DNA of 64,000 nucleotides from Hysterium pulicare CBS 123377 (Eukaryota > Ascomycota > Dothideomycetes > Hysteriales > Hysteriaceae): assembly GCA_000467715.1 (NCBI GenBank), contig AJFK01000293.1:1-64000 (forward strand). The letters run 5' to 3'. Below the pieces are notes generated by a model. That model made no database searches. It saw only the letters and a list, made by a program, of their open reading frames with translations, and was not told the DNA's origin. Of this stretch, positions 49,143 through 59,746 are shown one piece after another. The position numbers were made by a program, and so were the translations under genes. Within the stretch, counting starts at the first letter, position 1; each line of letters starts with the position of its first letter.

Positions 49143-51053
49143 ATGGCAGGTTTTATAGATCAGCTCGATTCAAAAATAGCTGATATTCTATCTGGCTGGA
49201 ATGTGTACACCACCATCATTGCTATTAGCATAGTCGGCTTCATAGCTCTCGTCGTCTACGATACGCAAGATGCAGATACCCACCCTCTTCTCCTGGCTCG
49301 CCAGTCACAAGCGTCGTACGTTAGACATCCCGGAGAATCTGCAATCTATAGATCTCCAGAAACCCCCCACGGATGTATGCTCTCCCCTAACGTTCAGAGC
49401 TTCCCCATTTCTAATAATAAGCTCTCTAGATCCACTTAGAACCGGCCTCAGCGTAAAACCTCCCGGAGCACCCGCATACTCCTCTGGAAGGGATGGCGAT
49501 CTTCGAGATATCTGGCGTCGTGTCACCGGGGAAATTCCGCTCGACAAAAACACTCCCGCTGGCCAACCAAGCAAGATCCTGACAATATTTGGAAAAGAGG
49601 ATATTACCGATCACGGTATTGCCGATGTCACACGGGAGATCAATATAATAGGGAAATATCTGCAAGATCATGGCGCCAAACGCGTAGCCATCTACCTTCC
49701 TAACAGCATTGAATTCCTTGCAACGATTTTTGGCAAGTCTGGCGATTCTACACTTTAGAGAGCATCGCTAACTTTAGATACAGCTGGAGCTTTCTATGGC
49801 TTCTCTCCTGTTTTGATACCTTACAATCAACCTCATACTGCACTGATCGACTTGCTCAAGCAAACGGGGGCCGATTCTCTAGTAGCTGAGGCAGGGTCTC
49901 TCCCGCTAGCTGATGTCGGTAAAGGAGTATCAAGTCTCCGGCAGGTAGTGTGGACGGTGGAAAAGACCAGTAGACACATGGACTGGAATGAGGTCCCCGA
50001 GGGCATTGGAGGCAAAATTGATGTGTCAGTGTGGCATCAACTAGTACAGGATCAGAAGAGTGGCGGCACAGAGTTACCGCAGGACGCCGCTGGCCAGAAG
50101 CCTGGCAATATGGTCTTTGTATGGCAAGAAAAGCCAGGAGCACCTGCTGAAATTGTGGAGTTCACGCAAAAGGTACGCACTAGATGCCTCTGAAGCAGTA
50201 TTTCAGCTAACAAACCTTTTAGAATATCGTCGCAGCCGTTGGTGCACTCATCTCAGCTGTTCCGGCGGCGCATCGCATGACTCCCTCGGATACTTTCTTG
50301 CCTGCCGACACTTTTACGGAATCCTACTGCCTTTGCCTGACGCTTGCAGCACTGTTTTCGCACGCCACGGTGACCATCAATTCTGTTGCTGGTCCTGGTG
50401 TTGACCTTGCGCTTGCAGCCCGAAACATAGCTCCCACCGTGATGGTCATCTCTGCCGAAACAGCGGCAAAATTGCATAGCAACACCACAGCGTCCATCAC
50501 CAGCGGCTTGAAGAAGCTTGCACACTACCTAGAAACTCGAATGTTGACGGCTGGTCGTATGCCGACGGACACATTCTTCACCCGTCTCAACGCTCCAACC
50601 AGAGCGACTATTGGACCATCGCATGGAAAGCTGCGACTTTTGTTCGTCTCCGAGAAGGCCGGGCTTAACACGCCTCCGCTGAGTTCAAATGACCTCTCTG
50701 ACCTTCGTATTTATACTGGAGCGAGAATTTTATATGCTTTGTCGGCAGCGAAAGTAGCTGGAGCTGTTGCGCAGACTAATATTTATGATTATCGGAGAGG
50801 GACAGACCCGTCCAACAAGCATAGCCATTTCGGAGTTCCGTTAAGCTGCCTCGAGGTCAAGTTAAAGGACACCCCGAGGCACAAGACGACAGATGATCAG
50901 AGTATCGGCGAGGTCGTTGTCAGTGGTCCTTCAGTTGCTGGTGGAGAGGTGTCCCTAGGTGTAAACGGTAAGCCGGATGTTTCTCTTAGTTGATGAAGCT
51001 GACTAAAAAATCTAGGTACTTTCCGAGCTGATCAAACTTTGGCCTATGTATAG
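49143..51053 (+). CDS. Membrane-anchored AMP-ligase-like protein, probable pseudoenzyme
   Basis: There are five exons: 49143-49374, 49430-49732, 49784-50172, 50223-50967 and 51016-51053, all in phase, giving 568 residues. Intron 2 is a GC-AG intron (donor GCAAGT, branch GCTAAC, acceptor TACAG). A single N-terminal membrane helix (about 21-39, VYTTIIAISIVGFIALVVY) is followed by a region with acyl-CoA synthetase order (LRTGLSVKPPGAPAYSSGRD, VAIYLPNSIEFLATIFAGAF, YGFSPVLIPYNQP). Where the AMP-binding loop should read like TSGTTGxPK, about residues 290-300, it reads VWQEKPGAPAE. The protein ends at FRADQTLAYV, before the usual C-terminal subdomain. The first facts are visible; loss of catalysis is inference. 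It may be a structural or lipid-sensing relative of long-chain acyl-CoA synthetases at a membrane. Confidence 0.82.
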
Positions 51054-51927
51054 CATGGATCAAGCGAACCTATGTAGCTCATCAATATATATCGCATGTG
51101 CAACAAACAACTAAAATGGTTCTAACAGTATCCTAAATTTCTTTTTAGGTTGCTCCAATGATATCTTCAAGGCATCGAGTGTTCTGCAGTACAGGCCTGT
51201 AAGCTGGACCATTCAATATCTTCGCCAAATGCTTCCTCGAGATGAGGACGACAATGGTACTGGAGCATTTGTCTCTCTAGCGCATTAGGGAGGCGTGGCT
51301 TTCCAGAAAACGGGCTCTAGGTAAAAAGGCTCCTGCAGCAGTCGCGTGGTAGTGCTGCCATACAGCATGTAACTTACAGGTTCTACGATAAAGGCTCGCA
51401 TCGTCTCCTTCCACATGGAGCCGAATGAGCTCCTACAGCCCTAACCTAGACCCGAGCGAAAGGGTCTTGTAGATGGCCTCGGCGTTCTCTGGCAGATGTC
51501 TGGTGGGGAAGCATTTCCCGTAGCAAGCGGCCGGGGCTGCACTACCTAACGGCGTGGTGATCGTTGCAGGGTTGCTTATCTTAACGACGGGTTGTCGAAT
51601 GACAATCCCCTTCCTGTGAGATTCAAAACATCTTGAAGTCATGAATATTAGTTTAACCTGTAAGATTCCAAGGGAAATGCCTTCGCCTTCACCTTTCCCT
51701 GCAGCAACTGCCAAAGACGGCCGAAAGGACCTTCCGCGTATTGATCCAGCCGTGCCGCTTATCTTATCATCCAGAATTCATAATTATGAACCGTGCTATT
51801 CCCTTGGCCGCGATACCATAGCGGGATACGACTTGTGCGATGATAATAAAGATCGGCCTGTTCCGCACTTCTGAGGAAGAGATGTGGACATTGATCTCCT
51901 ACTTTACGACGGTGCATCTATAACAAA
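51054..51927. other. Promoter region of the NCS1 permease gene
   Basis: About 870 bases between the AMP-ligase-like stop and the permease start. The paired GATA sites are annotated separately. A plus-strand frame at 51641-51874 has no gene-like character. Confidence 0.55.
51758..51768 (-). promoter_or_regulatory. Paired GATA-factor sites
   Basis: The plus strand reads cttatcttatc, two adjacent GATAAG cores on the minus strand, about 160 bases before the permease ATG. Another GATA core lies in gatgataataaagat (about 51840). Nitrogen-regulatory GATA factors (AreA/NIT2) bind clustered sites of this type in front of purine, allantoin and related permease genes. Confidence 0.5.
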
Positions 51928-53795
51928 ATGCCCGTCCTTGAGAAACCACACCTCAAGGTCGAACAGCCAAAGTCGGCTTTCGCTGAGGGCAATGCGCGAT
52001 GGTGAGTTGCAGCTTTGGTATTGTGGGCATTTGAATATGTACTTACCAGTGCCATCCCAGGACGAACAAAGATCTAGATCCTGTTCCGCGGCACGCTCGA
52101 AAATGGGGTGTTACTTCCATTATCGCATACTGGATTTCTGACGCCTTTAAGTGAGCCCAACTCCGTGAATGACCGGTTACTGCATGTCTAACGGTAGATT
52201 GACAGTGCCGCTACTTGGCAATTTGCCTCTGGTATCATCGCAATCGGTACGGAGAGATGACTTTCGAAACTCAACAAAATGATTGCTAATCATTGACAGG
52301 ACTAACATGGAGAGAGTCTATTGCCTGCGTCGCAGTTGGCTTCTTCATTATCTCCTTCGTAATTGCGTTGAACGGTGCCACTGGTGTCATTCGTATGCCG
52401 TTTCCAAATTTGAAATCTGAACGTCAATCTAATGTCTCCCTAGATCATGCTCCATTTCCAGTTCTCTCACGCGCTAGTTGGGGCTTCTGGGGATCTTACG
52501 TTGCCATCATATCCCGTTGTATCCTTGCCGTTTTCTGGTTCGCTATCCAGACCATGAACGGAGCAAATACCGTAAGAGTTATGCTAGGCGCCATTTGGCC
52601 ATCTTTCCTTACGCTACCAAACCACATTCCCGAGAGCCAGGGCATCACAACCAACACCATGATTTCCTTTTTCCTCTTTTGGCTCGCTCAGATTCCTTTC
52701 CTCTACATGCATCCAAACAACCTCCGATGGCTCTTCATGGTCAAGAGTATAATCGTTCCAATTGCTTGGATCGCCATTCTCATCTGGGCATTCGTGAGCA
52801 CACCCAATCTCGATATCTTTGACCAGCAAGCGACAATTCATGGTTCAGCATACTCGTGGGCTTTCCTATCCTCCATGACCTCCGTCATTGGGAATTACGC
52901 CACGTTATCCGTCAACCAAGCTGATTTCTCCCGCTACTCCCGTGTCTCTGTAAAGTGGCAACTTCTCTATGTCCCCATGCTTCCCATCATCTTCACTTTC
53001 ATCTCTTTCATCGGTATTGCAGCATCCAGCGCAGGTGCTGTTCGCTACGGAACATTGCAATGGGATCCCATGGCATTAATAGCACACTGGTCCTCCCGCG
53101 CCTGCCGCTTCTTCGCCGCAATCTCCTTCGCACTCGCCGCACTAGGCGTCAACATCTCCGCGAACTCTCTCTCCGCAGCCAACGACTTTACAGCTCTATT
53201 TCCCCAATACGTGAACATCCGCCGTGGCCAGCTCCTCTGCGCATTTCTCAGCTGGATTCTCGTACCATGGAAGATTCTCGCCTCCGCAGGCTCCTTCCTC
53301 AACTTCATGGCCGCGTATGCAGTTTTCCTAGGTCCCATCGCCGCTATCATGGTTTGGGATTTCTGGTATATCCACCACCGGAAATACGATACCCTCGCTC
53401 TGTACCAACCGCATGGTATCTACCACTACACGGCCGGCATAAACTGGCGCGCTATCATTGCTTTCATCGTTGGAGTCGCTCCCAATCTCCCGGGCTTCAT
53501 CAACTCAATCAACGCCAAGATTAATGTGGGCGTGGGAGTTCATCCGTACCAGTTCGGGTGGTTGCTCGGTTTTACGGCGACGAGTATCGTCTATGTGGCG
53601 TTATCGAAGGCTTTCCCACCCCGCGAAACGATGATCGAGAGCGCGGTTTTGCCGGATGAGATTTATGATGCGCATGCGGGGTATTATGGGGATAATGTTG
53701 AGGGGGTCAGTGTTGGGAGTGGAGAAGAAGGTGCGGAGGGGAGGGCGACGGAGAAGAAGAAGGGATTTAAGGGTTGGGCGGATAGGATGCTGTAA
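51928..53795 (+). CDS. NCS1-family nucleobase/allantoin-type permease
   Basis: There are four exons: 51928-52001, 52061-52150, 52206-52246 and 52300-53795, all in phase with GTGAGT, GTGAGC and GTACGG donors, giving 566 residues. The first exons rebuild the hallmark N-terminus: NKDLDPVP, then WISDAFN-AATWQFASGIIAIG and LTWRES. About twelve membrane segments follow, with family motifs SWGFWGSYVAIISR, WFAIQTMNGANTV, GNYATLSVNQADFSRY and NISANSLSAANDFTALFP. The tail is hydrophilic, acidic then Lys-rich. NCS1 carriers are proton or sodium symporters for purines, uracil, uridine, allantoin or thiamine; this looks closest to the Fur type (uracil/allantoin/uridine), but the substrate cannot be fixed by eye. 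GATA sites upstream suggest nitrogen control. Confidence 0.92.
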
Positions 53796-54276
53796 GGGAA
53801 GGTATTTGGGACTGGTCATCCTGAGGAGACAGATGAGAGAGTATCTTATCTGAGAATACTTCGACGTGGCTGTTTCTGTCTGGAGTTTGGACTGGACTTA
53901 CTTACTCAGACCGGGGGGGAAGGATATCAGTGTCTGGTTCTCAAATAGAGGGAGTACCATACACAGTAAGATATCAACGTTTTCTCACGCTAATATAGCA
54001 TGTTTTACTCACAGCATTATCTCGCTTAGCCTTCACAGGACCTAATCCTACAGTCAGAAAAAATCCCCAGCCTTCACTTTGGCATTGCAGGAATCTCCTC
54101 CCCAAACGAAACATACTTCGACGCAGCCTTCAATTAAAATATCTATCTCATTAGAACCTCCTACCTTTGATAGGTTATATCCCTAACGGTTAAACACACC
54201 CTAACCTTCCTTCCATTCGACATCCCCACTTCATCAAACCTCCCCTTTCCACCCCCTACACCTTCACCATGCCCAT
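53796..54276. other. Convergent 3' spacer
   Basis: About 480 bases between converging stops. No gene was seen. Confidence 0.6.
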
Positions 54277-55299
54277 TCAACCCCCACCACCCACAGTCAT
54301 CCTCAACTGCTCAACTAACTCGCTCAGCGGAACCCGCACGCCCTTCTCTTCTAGAAATAGTGCCATTTTCTGCACTTGCTCTAGTGCCTGCACTTCCATC
54401 TGGATGTTAGATGCTGTGAGGGGGATTGTGAGGGTTTCGTGTGGGGTGGTTAGGGTTGCGGAAAGGGTTAGTGTTGTGCTTGGGGCTGGTGCTGGTGCTG
54501 GGGCTTGGGCTGGGGAAGAAGTTTGAGCAGCAGGAGTTGGAGGGATGGTGGATGGAGCTGGAGCTGGAGTGGCGTTAGTAGTTTGAGGGAGGGTGGCTGA
54601 GATTTTAGAAGCTGGGGACTGAGGGATGACAGCTGGGGCTGGAGTTGGTGATGAGGATCTAGGAGGACCCCGAATCTGACGGAGGGTGCGAGGAGGCGTA
54701 AAGTTGTGTTTGACCAGTGTGTTAGGGGTAGTTGTGGGCGCGGTAGAGTTTTTTCCACATTCTTCGACTTGCTCAGTCCCAGTGACGGCATTGGCCTGCG
54801 ACGTGCCAGCGGTGGCACTAACATGAACAACAGGCTCCGGTTTCGGCAATCCAATATCCATCCCCTCAGGAATAACGAAGAACTTCTCCGGACACTCCTC
54901 CGACCTCTCCTTCAGCTCCAAGAACTTCTTCAAGCAAAGCTTATGCTCCAGCGGAAGTTCATTCCTCAACCCCCTCTTCTTCCCATTCAAACTCCCCAAC
55001 ACCCCAACTTCATGATGGAACGTCTGCCACAACTCCAAGTAGGTTCCGAGGTTCTTGTAGTCAGACGGCACGTGCAGAGCATTCCATGCGTTTTCGGCGT
55101 TTTGGTGTAGTTCTTCGAGGGCGCGCCAGAGTACACTGCCTTCGTTGACGGAGATGGGCCATTGGATTTCTTCATTTGAGAGAAGGTTTGTGAGGAAGGT
55201 GACGCCGGGGTCGGCGGGGCCGGATTTGTAGGAGAGGATTTCTTGTATGGAGCGGATTGTTTCGCGGGGGAAGTTGCGGTGCAGGACCCAGGTTGACAT
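54277..55299 (-). CDS. Hypothetical protein with Ala/Pro-rich linker, 340 residues
   Basis: A single exon starts with ATG at 55299. The first 150 residues look like a helical folded domain (MSTWVLHRNFPRETIRSIQ, WPISVNEGSVLWRALEELH, LELWQTFHHEVGVLGSLNG, LCLKKFLELKERSEECPEKF). A Thr/Ala/Pro-rich stretch follows, with runs such as APAPAPSTTLTLSATLTT. The last 50 residues are again helical (IQMEVQALEQVQKMALFLEE, VPLSELVEQLR). There are no signal peptide or membrane segments. I do not recognise the family and assign no function. The two ordered ends with a flexible middle suggest an adaptor. Confidence 0.72.
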   Translation of the reverse strand: MSTWVLHRNFPRETIRSIQEILSYKSGPADPGVTFLTNLLSNEEIQWPISVNEGSVLWRALEELHQNAENAWNALHVPSDYKNLGTYLELWQTFHHEVGVLGSLNGKKRGLRNELPLEHKLCLKKFLELKERSEECPEKFFVIPEGMDIGLPKPEPVVHVSATAGTSQANAVTGTEQVEECGKNSTAPTTTPNTLVKHNFTPPRTLRQIRGPPRSSSPTPAPAVIPQSPASKISATLPQTTNATPAPAPSTIPPTPAAQTSSPAQAPAPAPAPSTTLTLSATLTTPHETLTIPLTASNIQMEVQALEQVQKMALFLEEKGVRVPLSELVEQLRMTVGGGG

Positions 55300-55978
55300 A
55301 GTGGAGAGTGTGGTTAGTAAGGTTGAGTTTGAGGTGAGATTTTGGATTATGGGGTGGAGTTGACGTCAGAGTTTGAGGAGGTGGTGGTTGGGTGAGTGCA
55401 AGAGTTGAGCTTTGAGGGGAAATTTTTTAAGGAAGGATAACGAGATAGAAAGAGTGAAATGGTGTGATTTTGCGCTCTGGGAAAAGAAGTAACGTAAGTA
55501 TTGGTGAATGGAGTGAATGTCAAACAGGTTGAAGCCTTTCACCTACGGCCGTGAATACTCAATATCGAGATCATAGAAAGATTTTGCTTAGGCTCTTAGA
55601 ATTTGTCAAGTTGAAGGATTTGCCTCTGAAGGGGAGTCGCGCAATATTTTGAGATTGGAGTGCACTACTTATGATCGTCATCACATCATACTATCTACGA
55701 ACGGAGATTCCGACTGTTTCGGAACCCAAGTTTTTAGGCAATCAAGCGACGTTACAGAGTTGAGTTTAATCTATCCCTTTTCCAATCTATCATAATCTAA
55801 AATTACTTCTTAGACTACTATGCAGGAAGACACCAGGCAGTCCATGCCTTTGAGCCCCCTTCACAGAGGTCAAACAGCCTATGCAAAGCGATCATAAAGG
55901 AGAATGTATTTTCAAAACCGATCAGCTTCCATTGTTATACTACGTATTTTTCTAGGACCTGTCTATATTATTCTCCTC
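55300..55978. other. Intergenic spacer
   Basis: About 680 bases between two minus-strand genes. It holds a promoter and a 3' end. No gene was seen. Confidence 0.55.
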
Positions 55979-57631
55979 CTACCCCTTCCCAATCTTGCCC
56001 CTCTTGTTCCTCTGCGTGCTACTACTCTTCCTCTTTCTCTCCTTTTTCGTCCTCTTTTCCTTCATCTTATTCTTTAGAGCAGAGATGTCCAGCATCTCTT
56101 CCAAGCTAAGCTTCGGCTCCTCCCCTTTGGCTTTCTGGAGGTTTGCCCATTTCACATAGGTAGTGATATCATCCATATCACTGTGTGGATTATCATGACT
56201 TAGCAAAACCTTCATCGACTCCTCTGCATTGTCAGCGGAGGTGACGATTGCTTGGTATGTCACTTGATAGTGACCTGGTTCACCTAGAGTCGATTCAGGA
56301 GTTGACGAGGAACGGGAAGATGACCCTTGGAGAGTGAAAGAGGAGTCATCTGAGTCATCATCCCACCTTTCAGAGTCATCCATATCCAGATTTGACTCTA
56401 GGCTAATTCGTATCCGTTCGGGTTCGGATGGAGGCGTTACATGCGTAAGGTGCCCCGGGGTGATCGAATTGTATCCATTTTCGCTTCCTCCAAATTCGCT
56501 ACTACTTCCAGTAAAAGCCTCTTCTTCAGGCTCTGGAGTATGAACAGAAGCGAGCTCTTTATCCAGATACTCATGAGTAGAGTCTCGCCAAAAATCAAGG
56601 TTCATGGTCAGGGATCCACCCCCAGCTACTCCCGGAACATTATGTGAACCTTGAATATGCTGAGGGGAGCCCACTTCGGTTGGTCCACGAGCGATACTGT
56701 CCACAGAGAGAGACTCCTGATCTGCGTACGGAGCTTCCTCTGGCCAGTGAATGGTATGTTCCCAGGCTTGCTGATACTGGGTGACCGAAAGCGGACGAAT
56801 AGGCTCTGGCTGGTGAAAGGTTGGAGATACAGGTGAGTGACGCTCAGACAGCCACCTATCGGTCCTGTTGTTATGCTTTTGAACCATTCTGGAAGTACAT
56901 TCCTCGGTATGACGCTCTTCGTCTTCCTGAGAATCATACTCTTCCTCTTCCTGAGCATCATACTCTTCCTCTTCCTGAGCATCATACTCTTCCTCTCCCT
57001 GAGCAGCATACTCCTCCTCTTCCTGTGCGTAATAGTCCTGTGCATCATACTCATCCTCTTCCTGTAAGTCATTCTCGTATCCATCGTACAATGTATACAA
57101 AGCAGAGTTGGGAGTACCAGCTGAGCTTATCGTCCGAATAGTTGGCCCCGAGAACGAAGCTCGACCATGCTCCCGATTCGAATATGGGACATAGTCGTCG
57201 TCCTGGTATGCATCAGGGTCGTAGACCTCACTGCCAAGTGTTTCTTGGTCCATTGGGTTGTAAGAGTGGTATCGAGAACGCATGTCAGCGCGGGCGAATG
57301 CGGCCTGTAAGAAATGTGGCAAGGACGCAGGTGGTGGGGGTACCGGCATACCCTGTTCGATTGATTGTGCGCGTACAAGAACATAAGCGGTCAGTTCGTC
57401 AGAATAATGGCCTGGAGAACGCTGGGTTTGGTAGGTCGAAGACGTGTTGGGAAAGTCATCTTCAGGGAGCCTCGTTCGCCAGTAGCGCTCACGATCTGTA
57501 ATTGTTAGCGGTAGGTATCCAAGATACGGCCGCATAAACCCACTTGGTTCAGAAGGCCTAGCCGTAGCGTACTCCTGGCGCATGGGGAGATGGCGGGGAG
57601 AATCGTCAGCAGCGAAGCTATGGTTGGACAT
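55979..57631 (-). CDS. Hypothetical acidic-repeat protein with basic tail, 550 residues
   Basis: A single exon starts with ATG at 57631. The N-terminal 130 residues have a recognisable short ordered zone (MRPYLGYLPLTITDRERYW, DELTAYVLVRAQSIEQG, ASLPHFLQAAFARADMRSRY). A run of acidic eight-residue repeats (EEEEYDAQ and variants, about residues 190-240) follows, then Ser/Pro/Glu-rich sequence, a possible short helix region (ITTYVKWANLQKAKGEEPKL) and a strongly basic tail (KMKEKRTKKERKRKSS). The tail could be a nuclear or nucleolar localisation signal. I do not recognise the family. The acidic block plus basic tail resembles histone- or ribosome-handling proteins in composition only. Confidence 0.72.
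   Translation of the reverse strand: MSNHSFAADDSPRHLPMRQEYATARPSEPSGFMRPYLGYLPLTITDRERYWRTRLPEDDFPNTSSTYQTQRSPGHYSDELTAYVLVRAQSIEQGMPVPPPPASLPHFLQAAFARADMRSRYHSYNPMDQETLGSEVYDPDAYQDDDYVPYSNREHGRASFSGPTIRTISSAGTPNSALYTLYDGYENDLQEEDEYDAQDYYAQEEEEYAAQGEEEYDAQEEEEYDAQEEEEYDSQEDEERHTEECTSRMVQKHNNRTDRWLSERHSPVSPTFHQPEPIRPLSVTQYQQAWEHTIHWPEEAPYADQESLSVDSIARGPTEVGSPQHIQGSHNVPGVAGGGSLTMNLDFWRDSTHEYLDKELASVHTPEPEEEAFTGSSSEFGGSENGYNSITPGHLTHVTPPSEPERIRISLESNLDMDDSERWDDDSDDSSFTLQGSSSRSSSTPESTLGEPGHYQVTYQAIVTSADNAEESMKVLLSHDNPHSDMDDITTYVKWANLQKAKGEEPKLSLEEMLDISALKNKMKEKRTKKERKRKSSSTQRNKRGKIGKG
56921..57064 (-). repeat. In-frame 24-base acidic repeats
   Basis: The plus strand repeats cctgagcatcatactcttcc with a period of 24 bases, about five imperfect copies. 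The repeats encode EEEEYDAQ units in the overlapping protein. The period keeps the frame, so copy number may vary between strains. Confidence 0.75.
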
Positions 57632-58153
57632 GATGGTATGGACTTGGGGTGTACAAAGGGTTCGTGGAAAGTAAGTTGAGGTTTGTGTGGGTGGTTGAGT
57701 GTAGAAAAGGTTCGTACAAGTGAGTCGAGGTTTGATATCGAAGTTGGTCTTCGTGGATGGAGTGTAGAAAAGTTTGTGAACAGTAAGTCAAGCTTTGGGT
57801 GTGCGTTGGTAATGAAGAAAGCAAGTCGGTGGTGTTAGACAATGAAGTGGTGGGAGCAAAGGTCGGTTGGGGGATTTTTATCTAGGACAAGTTGCGGTGA
57901 AAGAAGAAATCAGTGGAGCGTCATGAATTATATAAGCGAACTGCATCACGTTGGTGGTAGTGAAATATACTCACTAAGTAGATGAATATAGTGAAAAGTG
58001 CCAAAATTGAATCATCTTCACTAGCAACAAATGTTTTAGATAGAGTTTCACTTGCGAGCTGTGTCTGATCATGTATTCACTTTGATGCTAGCTTTAGCAA
58101 ACACGCCAAAAATTCTAGAATGACCAAACCCGTTGTTTGATGATATTCAAAAA
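57632..58153. other. Intergenic spacer
   Basis: About 520 bases upstream of the acidic-repeat gene. It contains a direct repeat of roughly 60 bases: tgtagaaaaggttcgtacaa (57700) and tgtagaaaagtttgtgaaca (57763), each followed by gtaagtc/gtgagtc. No gene was seen. Confidence 0.5.
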
Positions 58154-58502
58154 CTAATTGTGAAGAAACGATGGAATACATACGGATATTCTGCGGACTA
58201 GGAGAAGAAGATGGAGATTCGAATTCGCTTGCAAATCCACGTTCTCGATCCCCCTCAGGCTCTGGGCTTCGGAGCGGAAGACTATCGTCACATTATCAAA
58301 AGGAGCTGCCCAGTAATGATGGCGCCCGAAACTTCGACCAAGTGCTACGACATCTGGTTTGAATAAGTGAATGCTTATAATATTGGTAATGAATGATCTT
58401 ACCAGGGGAAGGAACTTCTGGGACTAGGTAGCTCAGGAGGACCTGGCGAATGGCACTCAGATCGACGGGAGGGATCTCAGGGGACGAGCTTCTGGAAGAC
58501 AT
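58154..58502 (-). CDS. Small hypothetical protein, two exons
   Basis: I read exons 58502-58403 and 58353-58154, with a 49-base intron (GTAAGA donor, AACCAG acceptor) joined in phase, giving 99 residues. The join turns two short frames into one sequence with MSSRSSSPEIPPVDLSAIRQ, VLLSYLVPEVPSPDVVALG and RSFGRHHYWAAPFDNVTIVF. The first half looks like a real N-terminus. The end (LLLLVRRISVCIPSFLHN) is less convincing, and a further intron could change it. I do not recognise it, and it could be a remnant of a longer gene. Confidence 0.4.
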
Positions 58503-59746
58503 TCTCTTTCAGGTACAAGTTGCTGAGTGGTATTTGAAAGATGTTGTTAACGGTTTGATGGATATTGGGTTGCTGAGACTTGATCAAAGGTTTGAGAACA
58601 GCAGTTGTGTAGTCGAAGACAGTCCGTGAGAGTGCGAAGTGGGTGTTGCGAGAGAACTTCGATCGACAAGCTGCATATGGAGCGAAAGGAGTCTCTGGAA
58701 TTTGATGATTTTCAAAGTCAAAACAACGAATCATATGACGTGAATATGGTTCAAGGTCGGAATTCGACACCACTATAATGCTGTTAAAAGTGGCACAACA
58801 TAATTTGTTAATGGTATATACGCAATAAAAAGGCTCGTGAAAGAAAACGTGAACGCCAAAGAAAATGCTCCTCACAACTTGATATGTTGGGGAATGCTCA
58901 CATTATTGAGAGTCGAAAAAGAAGTCGTTTGCTGTAATGACAATGAATCATTGGAATTGACTGAAAGATGCAGCGACATATACCAGAACCGACAAACGTT
59001 TCGATGATTCTGGATATGTCAAACCCCTTAACATCCAAATGAACGAATGGAAGAGCAACCCATCTCCTCACATTCACTTCTTCCATTTTCCTCATCTTCG
59101 AGCTGCTTCCCGCATTTGTTGCCCTTTTCATGTTTCTTCGTTACCGCTCGCCGCAATTCGAAGATTTCTTCCATATCGGAGCCACTCTTGACAGCGATAC
59201 CGGAATCGGCCTGGATTGGATTGACGGGGTTGATAATTAGGTATAAAAATCTATCCCTTGACAGTGTCCATAGTCTGATAAAAGTCTATCCGTTGACAGT
59301 ATCACGCGAGTGTTCGTAGTTTGAAAAAACCTGACTGTCGGCTGTGTTAATAACTAACAAGAGATGTATTCGACGGTTTGCTCGGCAGCGAGAACATGGT
59401 CAAGAGTAGTGATGCTTACAGGCACTTGTTAAAGCGGGATGCCAGTATAATTAGAATACAGGCCTTAGTGAATCCAAATTGGAGCTCTCGAGGTCATGGC
59501 TATACATGTGGAGCAAGCGAATGAAGAGGTGAGAAAATTGCCAAAGATAGCAAATTTCAATCAGACTCTAACATATATATTATAATTAATCATATGTGGT
59601 AAGTAAACCGTTCGGATTTGACCCGAGTCAACGCTCCCCTTGCTAAGCAGGACATGGCCTCGAGCATTGTCGTAGTGATCCTAAACGCTGGTTGTCAACA
59701 AAAACCATCAATACAAATCCATCGTGACGTTTCCAGCGCATCAAAA
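58503..59746. other. Unresolved stretch with possible exon fragments
   Basis: About 1.2 kb. A minus-strand frame around 59270-59045 reads in part ADSGIAVKSGSDMEEIFELR and then KKHEKGNKCGKQLEDEENGR. It looks coding-like but lacks a clear start and partner exons. A 132-codon minus frame (58875-58477) is Cys/Phe-rich and has no gene-like features I can support. Two near-copies of ctatccnttgacagtntc lie at 59252-59302. Confidence 0.35.

Noticed and set aside
54706-55110. 134-codon plus-strand frame
   Set aside because: It is antisense to the folded N-terminal half of the 54277-55299 gene, whose frame is longer and better composed.
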